Shown: in pieces, positions 8,829-17,407 of the stretch
Layout: each line of letters starts with the position of its first letter
Position numbering within the stretch: the stretch's first letter is position 1
NCBI RefSeq assembly: GCF_016587375.1
Contig: NZ_BNJG01000001.1
Span: forward strand, 2,790,001-2,854,000
DNA length: 64,000 bases
Direction of reading: 5' to 3'
DNA from: Ktedonobacter robiniae
GTDB taxonomy: Bacteria; Chloroflexota; Ktedonobacteria; Ktedonobacterales; Ktedonobacteraceae
Notes under the pieces: generated by a model
The model's database searches: none
Told to the model about the DNA's origin: nothing
The model's input: the letters and a program-made list of their open reading frames with translations, nothing else
Translations under genes and position numbers: made by a program

Positions 8829-9578
8829 CTAGCGTTGGGTAAGTTTGGCCAGGTTGCCAAAGGAACGCTCAGCACTCTCCAGTGAAGGAATGGTTGGAGC
8901 GTCGTTCTCAACGATATACCAGGCCGCGCCAACCTCTTTAGCGGTGGTGTAGTAGCCCAGGATGTCCAGCGTGCCATTGCCCACTTCCGTGAAGGTGCGC
9001 TCCGCCGTCATGTCTTTGAGGTGTACCAGGGGTACACGCCCGGCATGCTGTTGGAGATAGGCCTTGGGATCGACACCGGCAAACGCGACCCAGTAGGTAT
9101 CCAGTTCGAGTTTGACCAGCTCAGGATCTGTATTCTCGGCCAGGATATCCAGCAAGTAGCTGCCGTTTAGCTTCTCAAATTCGTGGTTGTGGTTGTGATA
9201 GGCGAGCGTGATTCCCGCCTCGTGGCAACGTTTCCCATACTCGTTCATCTGCTTGGCGAAGGCCAGCAGACGTTCCGTGTCGTTGAGGTCCTCACGTGAC
9301 ATGTAAGGAACGATCAAATAAGGGCAACCAATCTGGCGGCAGTACTCAATCTCGCGTGCGCTGTCGGCCTGCAAAAGATGGTAGCCTACATGGCTGCCAG
9401 CCACTTTGAGTCCAGTCTCCTGGAGTAGGCCGCGCAGTTCTTCCGCGCTCAGATCGCCATAGCCTGCGAATTCGACACCCTGGTAGCCTAGCTGCGCAAC
9501 CTTACGAATTGTCCCTTTGAAATCCTGCGCTGTCTGATCGCGTACGGTGTAAAGCTGAAGCCCTACTTGCATAGACAT
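8829..9578 (-). CDS. Sugar phosphate isomerase/epimerase (xylose isomerase-like TIM barrel)
   Basis: 249 residues of the AP endonuclease family 2 / xylose isomerase-like barrel. Motifs are GLQLYTVRDQT at the N-terminus, GYQGVEFAGY, AYHNHNHEFE with metal-binding His/Glu, KLELDTYWVAFAG and VPLVHLKDMT. Such proteins are often inositol or sugar catabolic isomerases, but nothing nearby fixes the substrate. AGGGAG is placed 6 nt before the first of two close Met codons. Single gene. Confidence 0.88.
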   Translation of the reverse strand: MSMQVGLQLYTVRDQTAQDFKGTIRKVAQLGYQGVEFAGYGDLSAEELRGLLQETGLKVAGSHVGYHLLQADSAREIEYCRQIGCPYLIVPYMSREDLNDTERLLAFAKQMNEYGKRCHEAGITLAYHNHNHEFEKLNGSYLLDILAENTDPELVKLELDTYWVAFAGVDPKAYLQQHAGRVPLVHLKDMTAERTFTEVGNGTLDILGYYTTAKEVGAAWYIVENDAPTIPSLESAERSFGNLAKLTQR

Positions 9579-9674
9579 GTATTCTCCCTTAGAGTGTTGT
9601 TACTTGATGTATCCACTGTCTTGAATTTCTACCCTCATTGGCAATAAGTAGTGCAGCTGTAAGCAGCTGGCAAA

Positions 9675-9761
9675 TTGTAGGGTCCAAGCTGGCTTGGACT
9701 CCTCCCGCAGGCAAGGTACCCTGACTCGTGGTGATAGGCCATGCCAGCATGGCCCCTACAA
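9675..9761. repeat. MITE-like repeat, TGTAGG-ended, copy 1
   Basis: It starts TTGTAGGGTCCAAGC and ends GCATGGCCCCTACAA, an imperfect terminal inverted repeat. The left end matches the repeat at 56239. It contains no gene. Confidence 0.6.
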
Positions 9762-9819
9762 TGCCCTTTGTGCCGATGATGATACTTCAGTATATCACCT
9801 GTGGCGCCTGCTAATATAT

Positions 9820-10710
9820 CTATGGCTGCCTCGGAATAGTGGAATTGTTTGAGATCTTATGGTTTTGTCGCGCGCGCTTGTCAGATTTCGCAACAGGGGT
9901 CAGCGTGAGCTTATCTGGCAGGGCCTCCGTGATTTCATGCAAAAATTGATTAGGTTGATCAATGTGCATGTAGTGTCCCGCCGCTGTAATGATGCGGTTA
10001 CGTGTTTGTGGCAAGGCACTGGCGAGCTTCTGTGCAACTTCGCGGAAGAACGGTTGGCTACGTGTACTTATCAGGCAGGTGACTGGCTGCTTGATCTGTG
10101 TGAGCTCATGTGTATGTATATACTCACCTGTTCCCGCCGCGTTCTCCTGTAGAGCCGCCTCCGCGTTGGTAAGTAGCACCTCGCGCCATTCCGGTGAGAG
10201 GTGTGTAAAGCCACTATCGCCGGATTTGTCCTCTAAGAGATCGTGATAATATGCCTCGGCTGCGGCTCGTAGGCCCTTTGTTTTCTGGAGATAGCGTAGG
10301 CGGACATTATCCAGGAAGGCGGTCACGGCCTTTTGCTTGCGCAGGTGAAAGGTGGCTTCGCAGAGGACGAGGGACGCGACCAGTTCTGGATGATGTAACG
10401 CCAGGTCGAGGGCGATAATCGCGCCCGTGTCTGTGCCAACAATAGTTGCTGGCGTCGCGTGCAACTGCTGGAGCAGAGTGGCGGCATCCTCGGTATGTCG
10501 ATGGAGATCGCCTACAGGTGACTGCCTGGAGCGGCTAAAGCCCCGGCGATCATAGGCGATAACACGGTTGCGTGTCGCCAGGCGTTCAAAGGTACTTCCC
10601 CAGAGATCCGCGTTGGCCCCATTGGCATGAATCAGCAGGATGGGGAGCCCGGCACCCTTTTCTTTGTAAAAAAGGTCTGCGTTATGTATGCTGGCTGTTG
10701 GCATAGACAT
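9820..10710 (-). CDS. Alpha/beta-hydrolase with Asp at the nucleophile elbow
   Basis: 296 residues. The oxyanion-hole strand (LPILLIHANGANADLWG) and YDRRGFSRS block are standard for the fold. The nucleophile elbow reads VGTDTGAI, so the usual Ser is Asp, as in haloalkane dehalogenases and epoxide hydrolases. A late His (AAGHYMHIDQP) fits the catalytic base. ATG 10710 has GGAAAG just upstream; an alternative is 10704. It starts 26 nt after the stop of the MmyB-type regulator gene on the same strand, so the two probably form an operon. Substrate unknown. Confidence 0.87.
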   Translation of the reverse strand: MSMPTASIHNADLFYKEKGAGLPILLIHANGANADLWGSTFERLATRNRVIAYDRRGFSRSRQSPVGDLHRHTEDAATLLQQLHATPATIVGTDTGAIIALDLALHHPELVASLVLCEATFHLRKQKAVTAFLDNVRLRYLQKTKGLRAAAEAYYHDLLEDKSGDSGFTHLSPEWREVLLTNAEAALQENAAGTGEYIHTHELTQIKQPVTCLISTRSQPFFREVAQKLASALPQTRNRIITAAGHYMHIDQPNQFLHEITEALPDKLTLTPVAKSDKRARQNHKISNNSTIPRQP

Positions 10711-10735
10711 CTCTCTTTCCAGGTGAAACGAAGTT

Positions 10736-11533
10736 TTAAGATTGTGGTTGCCATCCCTGTTCGCGGTAAATGCGCAGTGTTTGCTGATCGCCGGGCACAT
10801 AGCTGACCATGGAGTAGTTTGCGATACCAGTAAAAACGGTGGTTGCTGTGCGTAGGGTCAGTCTTCCCAGTGTACTATGCTGTACCTGGAACACGAATGA
10901 GGGAACGGGTTTCCCCTGCGAGTAGGAAGAATTGGCGATGCGTCTAAATTCTGGAAGTTCGCGCAGGCGTTTGCGCAGGGCCTTATATTCTGGGAGATGG
11001 GTGCTGGTGCTGGCGTTGTACTGAAAGTCGCTGACCAGGCGGCGAGCCAGGTTCTCCCATCCATGGAAGCGCCGCCGCATCTCGGGATCAAATACAAACT
11101 CCAGTAAATGCAGATTCTTTTGCTGAGAGCGCTCTTCGGAAATTTCAAATAATTGTAGGGAAGCCTCGTTCCAGGCGTGTAGGTACCAGAGGCGATTGAG
11201 GGCGTGCGCGGGATAGGAGGTATTTTGTACCAGTAGGCTTGCCAGGTCTCCTAATTCGAGGAGGGCCTCTTCAGGTTCCTGACTAATATAGTGCCCCGTC
11301 AGGCGCGTATAGGCATCGTAGAGCTCCTGCCGTTCGTCGCTTACGAGTTCAAAGGCCCTGGCGAGAAGTTGCACGACATGCGGCGAGGGATTGGCGCGCT
11401 GCCCTGTCTCCAGGTGATAGATATATGTGCGAGAGAGGCGTGTGGCCTGGGCGAGCTGCCCCTGGGACATGCCTCGTGTCTGGCGTAAATGGGTGATCAG
11501 TTGTGGAAACGTAAATGTTTTGCTATGTATCAT
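10736..11533 (-). CDS. XRE-family regulator with MmyB-like ligand-binding domain
   Basis: 265 residues. An N-terminal helix-turn-helix (SQGQLAQATRLSRTYIYHLE, about 23-42) is followed by a conserved NP-P-HVVQLLARAF segment and a C-terminal MmyB-type domain (residues 100-260, ending YVPGDQQTLRIYREQGW). Relatives in actinobacteria sit beside dehydrogenase or hydrolase genes they control and may bind fatty-acid-like ligands. Here the alpha/beta-hydrolase gene follows at 26 nt, so control of that gene is a fair inference. Start supported by AAAGG upstream. Confidence 0.9.
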   Translation of the reverse strand: MIHSKTFTFPQLITHLRQTRGMSQGQLAQATRLSRTYIYHLETGQRANPSPHVVQLLARAFELVSDERQELYDAYTRLTGHYISQEPEEALLELGDLASLLVQNTSYPAHALNRLWYLHAWNEASLQLFEISEERSQQKNLHLLEFVFDPEMRRRFHGWENLARRLVSDFQYNASTSTHLPEYKALRKRLRELPEFRRIANSSYSQGKPVPSFVFQVQHSTLGRLTLRTATTVFTGIANYSMVSYVPGDQQTLRIYREQGWQPQS

Positions 11534-11747
11534 CCCTGGCCTTTACTCTCTCTATGATGATCCCTTTTTCGTTAGCTATACTCTATTATGCCCAAAAATT
11601 TGTTAGCTGGCAACGTGGCTATTACTCTATACGCGCCATATAATTAGAGAAAGGAGAAATGGGTTGTTGGTGCTTATCGCCGCGACAGAGTAGTCGCTCA
11701 GAGCGTCGCATGGATGATGTCCCCCTATGGAGAGGAGCTTTGGCTAA

Positions 11748-13535
11748 ATGTCTGACCCATCTTTAATCAACAACACCCCAGAGCAGCAGCGTTTCTCTAC
11801 TCTTACCAGTGATGGACGCGAAGAACTTCTTCGGGAGCGACCATGGATACGTCACTACCAGGAAGGTGTTCCCGCTCTTCTTGATATTCCTGATCGCGCT
11901 GTAACGTCTCTGCTCGACACGACTGCCAGTCGCTACCCAAGCGCTTGCGCTATCAGCTACTTTGGCGCCAAGCTGACCTATGCTCAGCTCTCGCACCTGG
12001 CTAATCGCTTTGCGATTAGCTTACAAAAGCTAGGTATTCACAAGGGCGACCGTGTGGCCATCGCATTGCCAAATATTCCCCAGTACCCGATTGCCTTCTT
12101 CGGGGCATTGCGTGCGGGCGCGGTTGTCGTTCCTACCAATCCACTGTATACAGCGCATGAGATGCGTCACCAGATGGCCGATTCTGGCGCGCGCGTCCTG
12201 ATTATGCTCGATGATTATTATCCTGTTGTACGCGAGATACGCAAGGAAACAGCCCTTGAGCATGTTATTTTAACCAGTCCCTCGGATTACTTGCCAGCCG
12301 TCTTGCGCACTCTCTATCCCCTGAGCCATCGTGGCACGAATAAGTCGGGTCCGCTCTTATCTGAAAAAGAGCGGCGCGGCGATGAGTCGCTACATATCAT
12401 GAGCACCATGTTAGAGTCACATGCCACGCGTGGCGGCATTGAGTTGTTTAGCCTGCCCCAAGCGGCGAAGGGCGATGACCTGGCCCTCCTGCAATATACA
12501 GGTGGCACCACTGGTCTCTCCAAGGGTGCTATGCTTACGCACCGCAACCTGATAGCCAATGCTATGCAGACGCGCTATTGGACAACTATGGCTCGCGATG
12601 CCCAGGAAATTACGCTATGTGCCGCTCCTTTCTTCCATGCCTATGGTCTGACGGTCGGCATGAATCTCTCGATTCTGATCGCGGCAACGATGGTCCTTAT
12701 CCCTCGTTTCAAGCCCGATGAGGTTCTGGATACAATTCGGCGGACGCGTCCAACACTCTTTCCGGGGATTCCGACGATGTATATCGCGATTTTGCGCGAG
12801 GCGGGCAAGAATCCCGAGTACCTTAGCTCTATCCAATATTGTATCAGTGGCGCAGCTCCTTTGCCAGCCAAAGTACAGACGGATTTTGAGTCCGCGACCA
12901 GGGCCAAGCTGGTCGAGGGGTATGGTCTGAGCGAGGCCGCGCCTGTGACGCACTGCAACCCACTGAATGATAATCGGCGCGGCGGCAGCATTGGTCTTCC
13001 CCTCCCAGAGATCGAGGCTGCGATCATGAACATTGCCACTGGCGAACTGCTTCCCGTCAATGAGATTGGCGAGATCGTGGTCAAGGGTCCCAATATTATG
13101 CAGGGTTACTGGAATCAGCCAGAGGAGACCACGGATATCTTCCGCAACGGCTGGATGCGCACGGGCGATATTGGCCGCATGGATGAAGATGGCTTTTTCT
13201 ACGTGGTTGACCGGGCCAAGGATCTGATCCTTGCCAGTGGCTTTAACGTCTATCCGCGCGAGGTCGAGGAGGTGCTCTTCCGCCACCCTTCGGTTGTTGA
13301 GGCCGCCGTCACCGCTGTCCCCCACGAGTATCGTGGCGAGACAGTGGGAGCCTTTATCGTGCTCAAGCCCGGCGTCGCGCCCTCTGAAGAAACTCGCCAG
13401 CAAATTATCGCTTTCTGTAAAGAAGAATTAACCGCTTATAAAGTGCCTAAGGTTGTGGAGTTCCGCAAAAATCTGCCGAAAACACTTGTCGGCAAGGTCC
13501 TTCGGCGCGAACTTCGTGTTGAAAAACAAGCATAG
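11748..13535 (+). CDS. fadD: Long-chain fatty-acid-CoA ligase (AMP-forming)
   Basis: 595 residues of the ANL adenylating superfamily. It activates a fatty acid with ATP to acyl-AMP and then to acyl-CoA. Motifs: the P-loop YTGGTTGLSKGAMLTH near residue 250, VEGYGLSEAAPVTH near 386, GWMRTGDIGRMDEDGFFYVV near 466-485, DLILASGFNVYP, and the catalytic Lys in PKTLVGKVLRRELR near the C-terminus. GAGGAG lies about 10 nt before the ATG. It is the first gene of a beta-oxidation cluster and is followed after 46 bp by the acyl-CoA dehydrogenase gene. Chain-length preference is inferred from context. Confidence 0.93.
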   Translation: MSDPSLINNTPEQQRFSTLTSDGREELLRERPWIRHYQEGVPALLDIPDRAVTSLLDTTASRYPSACAISYFGAKLTYAQLSHLANRFAISLQKLGIHKGDRVAIALPNIPQYPIAFFGALRAGAVVVPTNPLYTAHEMRHQMADSGARVLIMLDDYYPVVREIRKETALEHVILTSPSDYLPAVLRTLYPLSHRGTNKSGPLLSEKERRGDESLHIMSTMLESHATRGGIELFSLPQAAKGDDLALLQYTGGTTGLSKGAMLTHRNLIANAMQTRYWTTMARDAQEITLCAAPFFHAYGLTVGMNLSILIAATMVLIPRFKPDEVLDTIRRTRPTLFPGIPTMYIAILREAGKNPEYLSSIQYCISGAAPLPAKVQTDFESATRAKLVEGYGLSEAAPVTHCNPLNDNRRGGSIGLPLPEIEAAIMNIATGELLPVNEIGEIVVKGPNIMQGYWNQPEETTDIFRNGWMRTGDIGRMDEDGFFYVVDRAKDLILASGFNVYPREVEEVLFRHPSVVEAAVTAVPHEYRGETVGAFIVLKPGVAPSEETRQQIIAFCKEELTAYKVPKVVEFRKNLPKTLVGKVLRRELRVEKQA

Positions 13536-13581
13536 CCGCATAGATGCGTTTGACTTCTACTCCAAAGGAGAAAGGGAACCT

Positions 13582-15372
13582 ATGTCGACAACTATGAAGC
13601 CAACTGAAGCTGGAACAGCCTTTTTGACGACTCCCGTCAGTGAGAGCGCGGATAGAATATTTACCCCGGAACAGCGTGACGAAGATCAGCGCATGTTCGA
13701 AGAGTCCAGCGTGACCTTCGTCGAGCGCGAAGTCTTGCCCAAACTCGACGCCATCGAGAGCCAGGAGCCGGGCGTTATGCCCTCCCTGCTGAAGAAAGCT
13801 GGCGAGCAGGGCCTGCTGATGATTGAAATCCCCGAGGCGTATGGTGGCGCGGAACTGGGCCTGCTGACCAGTGTCCTGGTCGCCTCGCAGCAGAAGGAGG
13901 CCTCCTTTAGCGTGGCCTTTGGTGCGCATACCACCATTGGTTCGCTCCCCATTGTCTATTACGGTACCGAGGAGCAGAAGCAGGCCTATCTGCCCAAGCT
14001 GGCGACCGGAGAATGGATCGCCGCTTATGCGCTGACTGAGCCGGGCGTTGGCTCTGACGCCATGGGTCTGAGCACGCGCGCCGAACTCTCCGAGGATGGC
14101 AAATACTATATTCTCAATGGCACCAAGCAGTGGATCTCGAATGCTGGTTTCGCCGATGTCTTCGTGGCCTTTGCCCGCATCGGCAATGAGCGCCCCTCCG
14201 CCTTTATTGTCGAGGCCAACTGGCCGGGTGTCACTACTGGACCCGAAGAGAATAAGATGGGCATCAAGGGCTCCTCGACACGCCAGCTGATCCTTCAGGA
14301 TGTCAAGGTGCCTACCGAGAATCTGTTGGGCGAGATCCACAAGGGTTATAAGATCGCCTTTAACATTCTCAACATTGGCCGCCTCAAACTGGGTGCCGGT
14401 ACCGTTGGTGGTGCGCGCAACGCCTTAAAGCTGGCAGCGACCTATACCAATGAGCGCAAGGCCTTCGGCAAATTCCTGCATGAGTTCGGCATGATCAAGA
14501 AGAAGCTGGCTCGTATGGCCGCCGAGACCTATGCCGCTGAGAGCGAGGTCTTCCGCACCGCCGCCAACATCTCCAACGCGCAGCATAGCGGTGGCGACAA
14601 TACAGATGCCATCTTCAAAGCCGTTGAGGATTATGCCATTGAGGCTTCCCTGGCCAAGGTACACGGTAGCGAGGTCCTGGCTATGGTGGTTGACGAGGGC
14701 GTACAGATCTTCGGTGGCTACGGCTTCATGAAGGAGTACCCCATCGAGAAGGCCTATCGCGATGCGCGTATCCAGCGTATCTTTGAGGGTACGAATGAGA
14801 TTAACCGCATGGTGGCCTCGGGCACGCTCTTCCGCCGCGCAATAAAGGGTCAGGTCAGTTTGATGACCATCTATCCCCAGGTTGAGGGGCGCATTAAGGC
14901 CAATCAGCCGTCGAATGGCGCTGATGAGAATGTGCCTGCCGAACTGCGCGAGGCCGTTTACACTCTTGAGCGCTCGAAGGATGCCACCATTTATGCCGCC
15001 GTCAACGTGGCCATGAAGTATATGCAGGCCCTTGAGCAGGAGCAGGAGTTTATCGAGTACCTGGCGAATCTGCTGATCGATCTGTACGCGGTCGATAGCG
15101 CCCTGGCGCGTGCCATCCAGGCCGTGCGTCGTGGTGATGCCGAGAGCGCGACCCATGTCAAACTGGCGCAACTCGCCTCCTGGCTGGCCTTTACCCGCAT
15201 CCGTGCCAACTTGGATCAACTCCTGATGTCCTACATTGACGAGGGACGCGTCGCCAAAGTTCTGGAGCGTGTGCGTACCTACGTGGGCGACTATGCGATC
15301 AATGGCGTTGCGCTCCAGCGCGAGATCGCTTCTATCGTAGTTGAGAAGCAGGGCTACCCCTTCTCCCTCTAG
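13582..15372 (+). CDS. fadE: Acyl-CoA dehydrogenase (FadE/YusJ type, long form)
   Basis: 596 residues, which matches the roughly 590-residue Bacillus FadE type rather than the 380-residue short form: a classical ACAD core plus a helical C-terminal extension. Visible: the ALTEPGVGSDAMG substrate/FAD loop near 150, GIKGSSTRQLILQDVKVP, and the catalytic region IQRIFEGTNEINR near 400. FAD-dependent alpha,beta-dehydrogenation is the first step of beta-oxidation. AAAGGAG AAAGGG precedes ATG 13582; open sequence upstream belongs to the ligase gene. Probably in one transcript with the ligase. Confidence 0.95.
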   Translation: MSTTMKPTEAGTAFLTTPVSESADRIFTPEQRDEDQRMFEESSVTFVEREVLPKLDAIESQEPGVMPSLLKKAGEQGLLMIEIPEAYGGAELGLLTSVLVASQQKEASFSVAFGAHTTIGSLPIVYYGTEEQKQAYLPKLATGEWIAAYALTEPGVGSDAMGLSTRAELSEDGKYYILNGTKQWISNAGFADVFVAFARIGNERPSAFIVEANWPGVTTGPEENKMGIKGSSTRQLILQDVKVPTENLLGEIHKGYKIAFNILNIGRLKLGAGTVGGARNALKLAATYTNERKAFGKFLHEFGMIKKKLARMAAETYAAESEVFRTAANISNAQHSGGDNTDAIFKAVEDYAIEASLAKVHGSEVLAMVVDEGVQIFGGYGFMKEYPIEKAYRDARIQRIFEGTNEINRMVASGTLFRRAIKGQVSLMTIYPQVEGRIKANQPSNGADENVPAELREAVYTLERSKDATIYAAVNVAMKYMQALEQEQEFIEYLANLLIDLYAVDSALARAIQAVRRGDAESATHVKLAQLASWLAFTRIRANLDQLLMSYIDEGRVAKVLERVRTYVGDYAINGVALQREIASIVVEKQGYPFSL

Positions 15373-15383
15373 GATCTACCTAT

Positions 15384-15452
15384 CGGAAACCCTGAGCGCG
15401 GAGCGCTAACCACGATAGTGACGCCGCGCCCCGAATGGGGATTAGCTTCCGT
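15384..15452 (+). repeat. Cloverleaf-type dispersed repeat, copy 1
   Basis: Ends CGGAAACC and GCTTCCG pair. Internal dyads are AGCGC/GCGCT, CAC/GTG and CCCC-GAAT-GGGG. Shares sequence and layout with copies at 25305, 43496 and 44021. It lies in the 275-bp gap between fadE and the hotdog gene. Confidence 0.75.
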
Positions 15453-15647
15453 TTAAGTAGCAATCACAAGCAAATACCCTACATTCTTAGCTCCTGGTTG
15501 TGGGATGTGGGGGGGAGTCACTCCTCCCCCCACGTCCTGTTCTCTCTTTTCGTCCTCAACGAGGGATTAGTGCCCCCCTCTTGAGCTAAACCAGGAAGTT
15601 GTAGCACCTCTATCGCGTACTGCCACAATACGAAGAGGAGTTTTGCT

Positions 15648-16052
15648 ATGCAGGTTGGAGATACGAAGTCTTGGGAGCGTACATTTACCCTGGATGAGGT
15701 GCGGCTCTTTGCTCACCTCTCAGGCGACAAGGGTGCGCATCATATCCTCCCCGATGAGCAAGGACGTGTCATGGTGCATGGATTGCTTACCGCGACACTT
15801 CCCACCAAACTTGGCGGGGACCTGAACTATATCGCGCGTTCGCTCAATTTTGATTTTCTACGCCCCGTCTATGCTGGAGATACCGTCCGCTGTATCGTCA
15901 CAGTGACTCAGCTTGAGCAGCAGGCTGGGCGGACACACATGACTTCCATCTTCACCTGCTTCAATCAGCATGGCAAACGTGTTCTGGCTGGCGAGACACA
16001 GGGAGTTGTGCGTGACCTCGAGCCAGATGAGATGTGTGTGCCATGCGACTAA
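15648..16052 (+). CDS. MaoC-like hotdog dehydratase, probable (R)-enoyl-CoA hydratase
   Basis: 134 residues with a single hotdog domain. The N-terminal segment FAHLSGDKGAHH matches the hydratase-2 active-site motif (FxxLSGDxNxxH type, Asp and His), but the usual Asn-Pro is replaced by Gly-Ala. MVHGLLTATL continues the hot-dog helix. Such enzymes hydrate enoyl-CoA to the R-hydroxyacyl-CoA. Its place between fadE and fadA supports a role with acyl-CoA. GAGGAG lies upstream. Hydratase versus thioesterase cannot be fully separated by sequence. Confidence 0.82.
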   Translation: MQVGDTKSWERTFTLDEVRLFAHLSGDKGAHHILPDEQGRVMVHGLLTATLPTKLGGDLNYIARSLNFDFLRPVYAGDTVRCIVTVTQLEQQAGRTHMTSIFTCFNQHGKRVLAGETQGVVRDLEPDEMCVPCD

Positions 16053-16069
16053 TACAGGGTGTTGGCACA

Positions 16070-16147
16070 ACGCTGCTAAAGCACGCGTCTACATATCAAG
16101 GCGCGAGATGCTCCGTGCTCATATGTAGACGCGTGCTTTAGCAGCGT
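16070..16147. repeat. Long hairpin, 27-bp arms
   Basis: Arms 16070-16096 and 16121-16147 surround a 24-nt loop. It lies between two genes on the same strand. The first 21 bases of the left arm recur exactly at 44822-44842. Confidence 0.88.
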
Positions 16148-16205
16148 CGTTACTCGTTTTTCTCACTGTAAAATAACGATTCACTCTCACAAAGGAGTAG
16201 AGATA

Positions 16206-17405
16206 ATGCCAGAAGCCGTGATCGCGAGTGCTGTACGCACTCCTATTGGGCGCGCGAATAAAGGCGTGCTAAGAGATGTACGTGCCGATGACCTCGCCGC
16301 TCTAGCGGTCAAAGCCGCCGTTGAGCGTGTGCCGAACTTGGATCGCTCTCTGATCGAAGATCTGATCCTTGGCTGCGCCTTCCCTGAAGGGGAGCAGGGC
16401 ATGAACCTGGCGCGTATTGTAGGCGCGCTTGCTGACCTGCCCGAGACCGCTGGTGGTGTAACTGTCAATCGTTTCTGTGCCTCCAGCCTGCAAGCAGTGA
16501 ACATGGCCGCGCAGAGCATCATGCTTGGCCTGGGAGATGTGATTATCGCAGGCGGCGTTGAGAACATGTCCCGCGTGCCTATGGGCGGCTTTAACCCCAG
16601 CTTTAACCCACGTCTGGTTCCGCCGCGTGAGGGCGAAAAGGCCGAGTCGTATCTCCCGCCCTGTGAGCTTGAGTATGGTTATGCCAGCTATATGCCCATG
16701 GGTATTACCGCCGAGAACCTGGCGCGCCTGCATAACATCAGTCGCGAGGCTCAGGATGCCTTCGCACTGCGCAGCCACCAGCGCGCCATTGCGGCGACTG
16801 AGAAGGGCATCTTCAAGCGCGAGATCGTGCCCGTGCCCCTGCCCGATGGGCGCGTGATGGAGATCGACGAGGGACCACGCCGAGATACCTCGCTTGAGAG
16901 GCTCGCCAGCCTGGAGCCCGCCTTTATCAAAGGTGGCACCGTGACCGCTGGTAACTCCAGCCCGCTCAATGATGGTGCCTCCGCTGTTGTGATCATGTCC
17001 GAGGAGAAGGCGCGTGAGCAGGGGATTACGCCCCTGGCCCGCATTCGCACCATGGCTGTCTCTGGCGTACGCCCGGACATAATGGGCATTGGACCCGTCT
17101 CCGCAGTGCGCAAAGTTCTCCAGCGCTCGGGCCTGCAACTAAGCGATATCGATGTCTTCGAGCTGAACGAGGCCTTCGCTGTGCAGAACCTGGCCGTAAT
17201 CCGCGAACTAGGCCTTGATGATGAGGCGAAGCTGAATCCCCACGGTGGCGCGATTGCCCTGGGACATCCCCTGGGTTGTAGCGGTGCCCGCTTGATTGCC
17301 ACCCTGGTGAATGATCTACAGACTCTGAATAAGACGCTGGGTATTGCCACGCTGTGCGTCGGCGGTGGCCAGGGCGTTGCCACCTTGATCGAGAGGATTT
17401 CATAG
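16206..17405 (+). CDS. fadA: Acetyl-CoA acyltransferase (thiolase), FadA
   Basis: 399 residues of a degradative-type thiolase, cleaving 3-ketoacyl-CoA with CoA. The nucleophile is Cys91 in [10 protein letters not shown]; the catalytic His lies in [14 protein letters not shown] and the second Cys in CVGGGQG near the C-terminus. AAGGAG precedes the ATG. The stop codon is 2 bp before the FadN start, and the FadN ribosome site lies inside this gene, so translation is probably coupled. Long-chain preference is inferred from the pairing with FadN, as in Bacillus. Confidence 0.95.
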   Translation: MPEAVIASAVRTPIGRANKGVLRDVRADDLAALAVKAAVERVPNLDRSLIEDLILGCAFPEGEQGMNLARIVGALADLPETAGGVTVNRFCASSLQAVNMAAQSIMLGLGDVIIAGGVENMSRVPMGGFNPSFNPRLVPPREGEKAESYLPPCELEYGYASYMPMGITAENLARLHNISREAQDAFALRSHQRAIAATEKGIFKREIVPVPLPDGRVMEIDEGPRRDTSLERLASLEPAFIKGGTVTAGNSSPLNDGASAVVIMSEEKAREQGITPLARIRTMAVSGVRPDIMGIGPVSAVRKVLQRSGLQLSDIDVFELNEAFAVQNLAVIRELGLDDEAKLNPHGGAIALGHPLGCSGARLIATLVNDLQTLNKTLGIATLCVGGGQGVATLIERIS

Positions 17406-17407
17406 TC

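Noticed and set aside
12615..13403. Minus-strand frame of 262 codons opposite the acyl-CoA ligase
   Set aside because: Same reason: antisense to a well-supported gene.
13447..14340. Long minus-strand frame of 297 codons opposite fadE
   Set aside because: It is a codon-bias shadow of a clear acyl-CoA dehydrogenase gene; the translation has no recognisable domain.
16302..17138. Minus-strand frame of 278 codons opposite fadA
   Set aside because: Antisense shadow of the thiolase gene.
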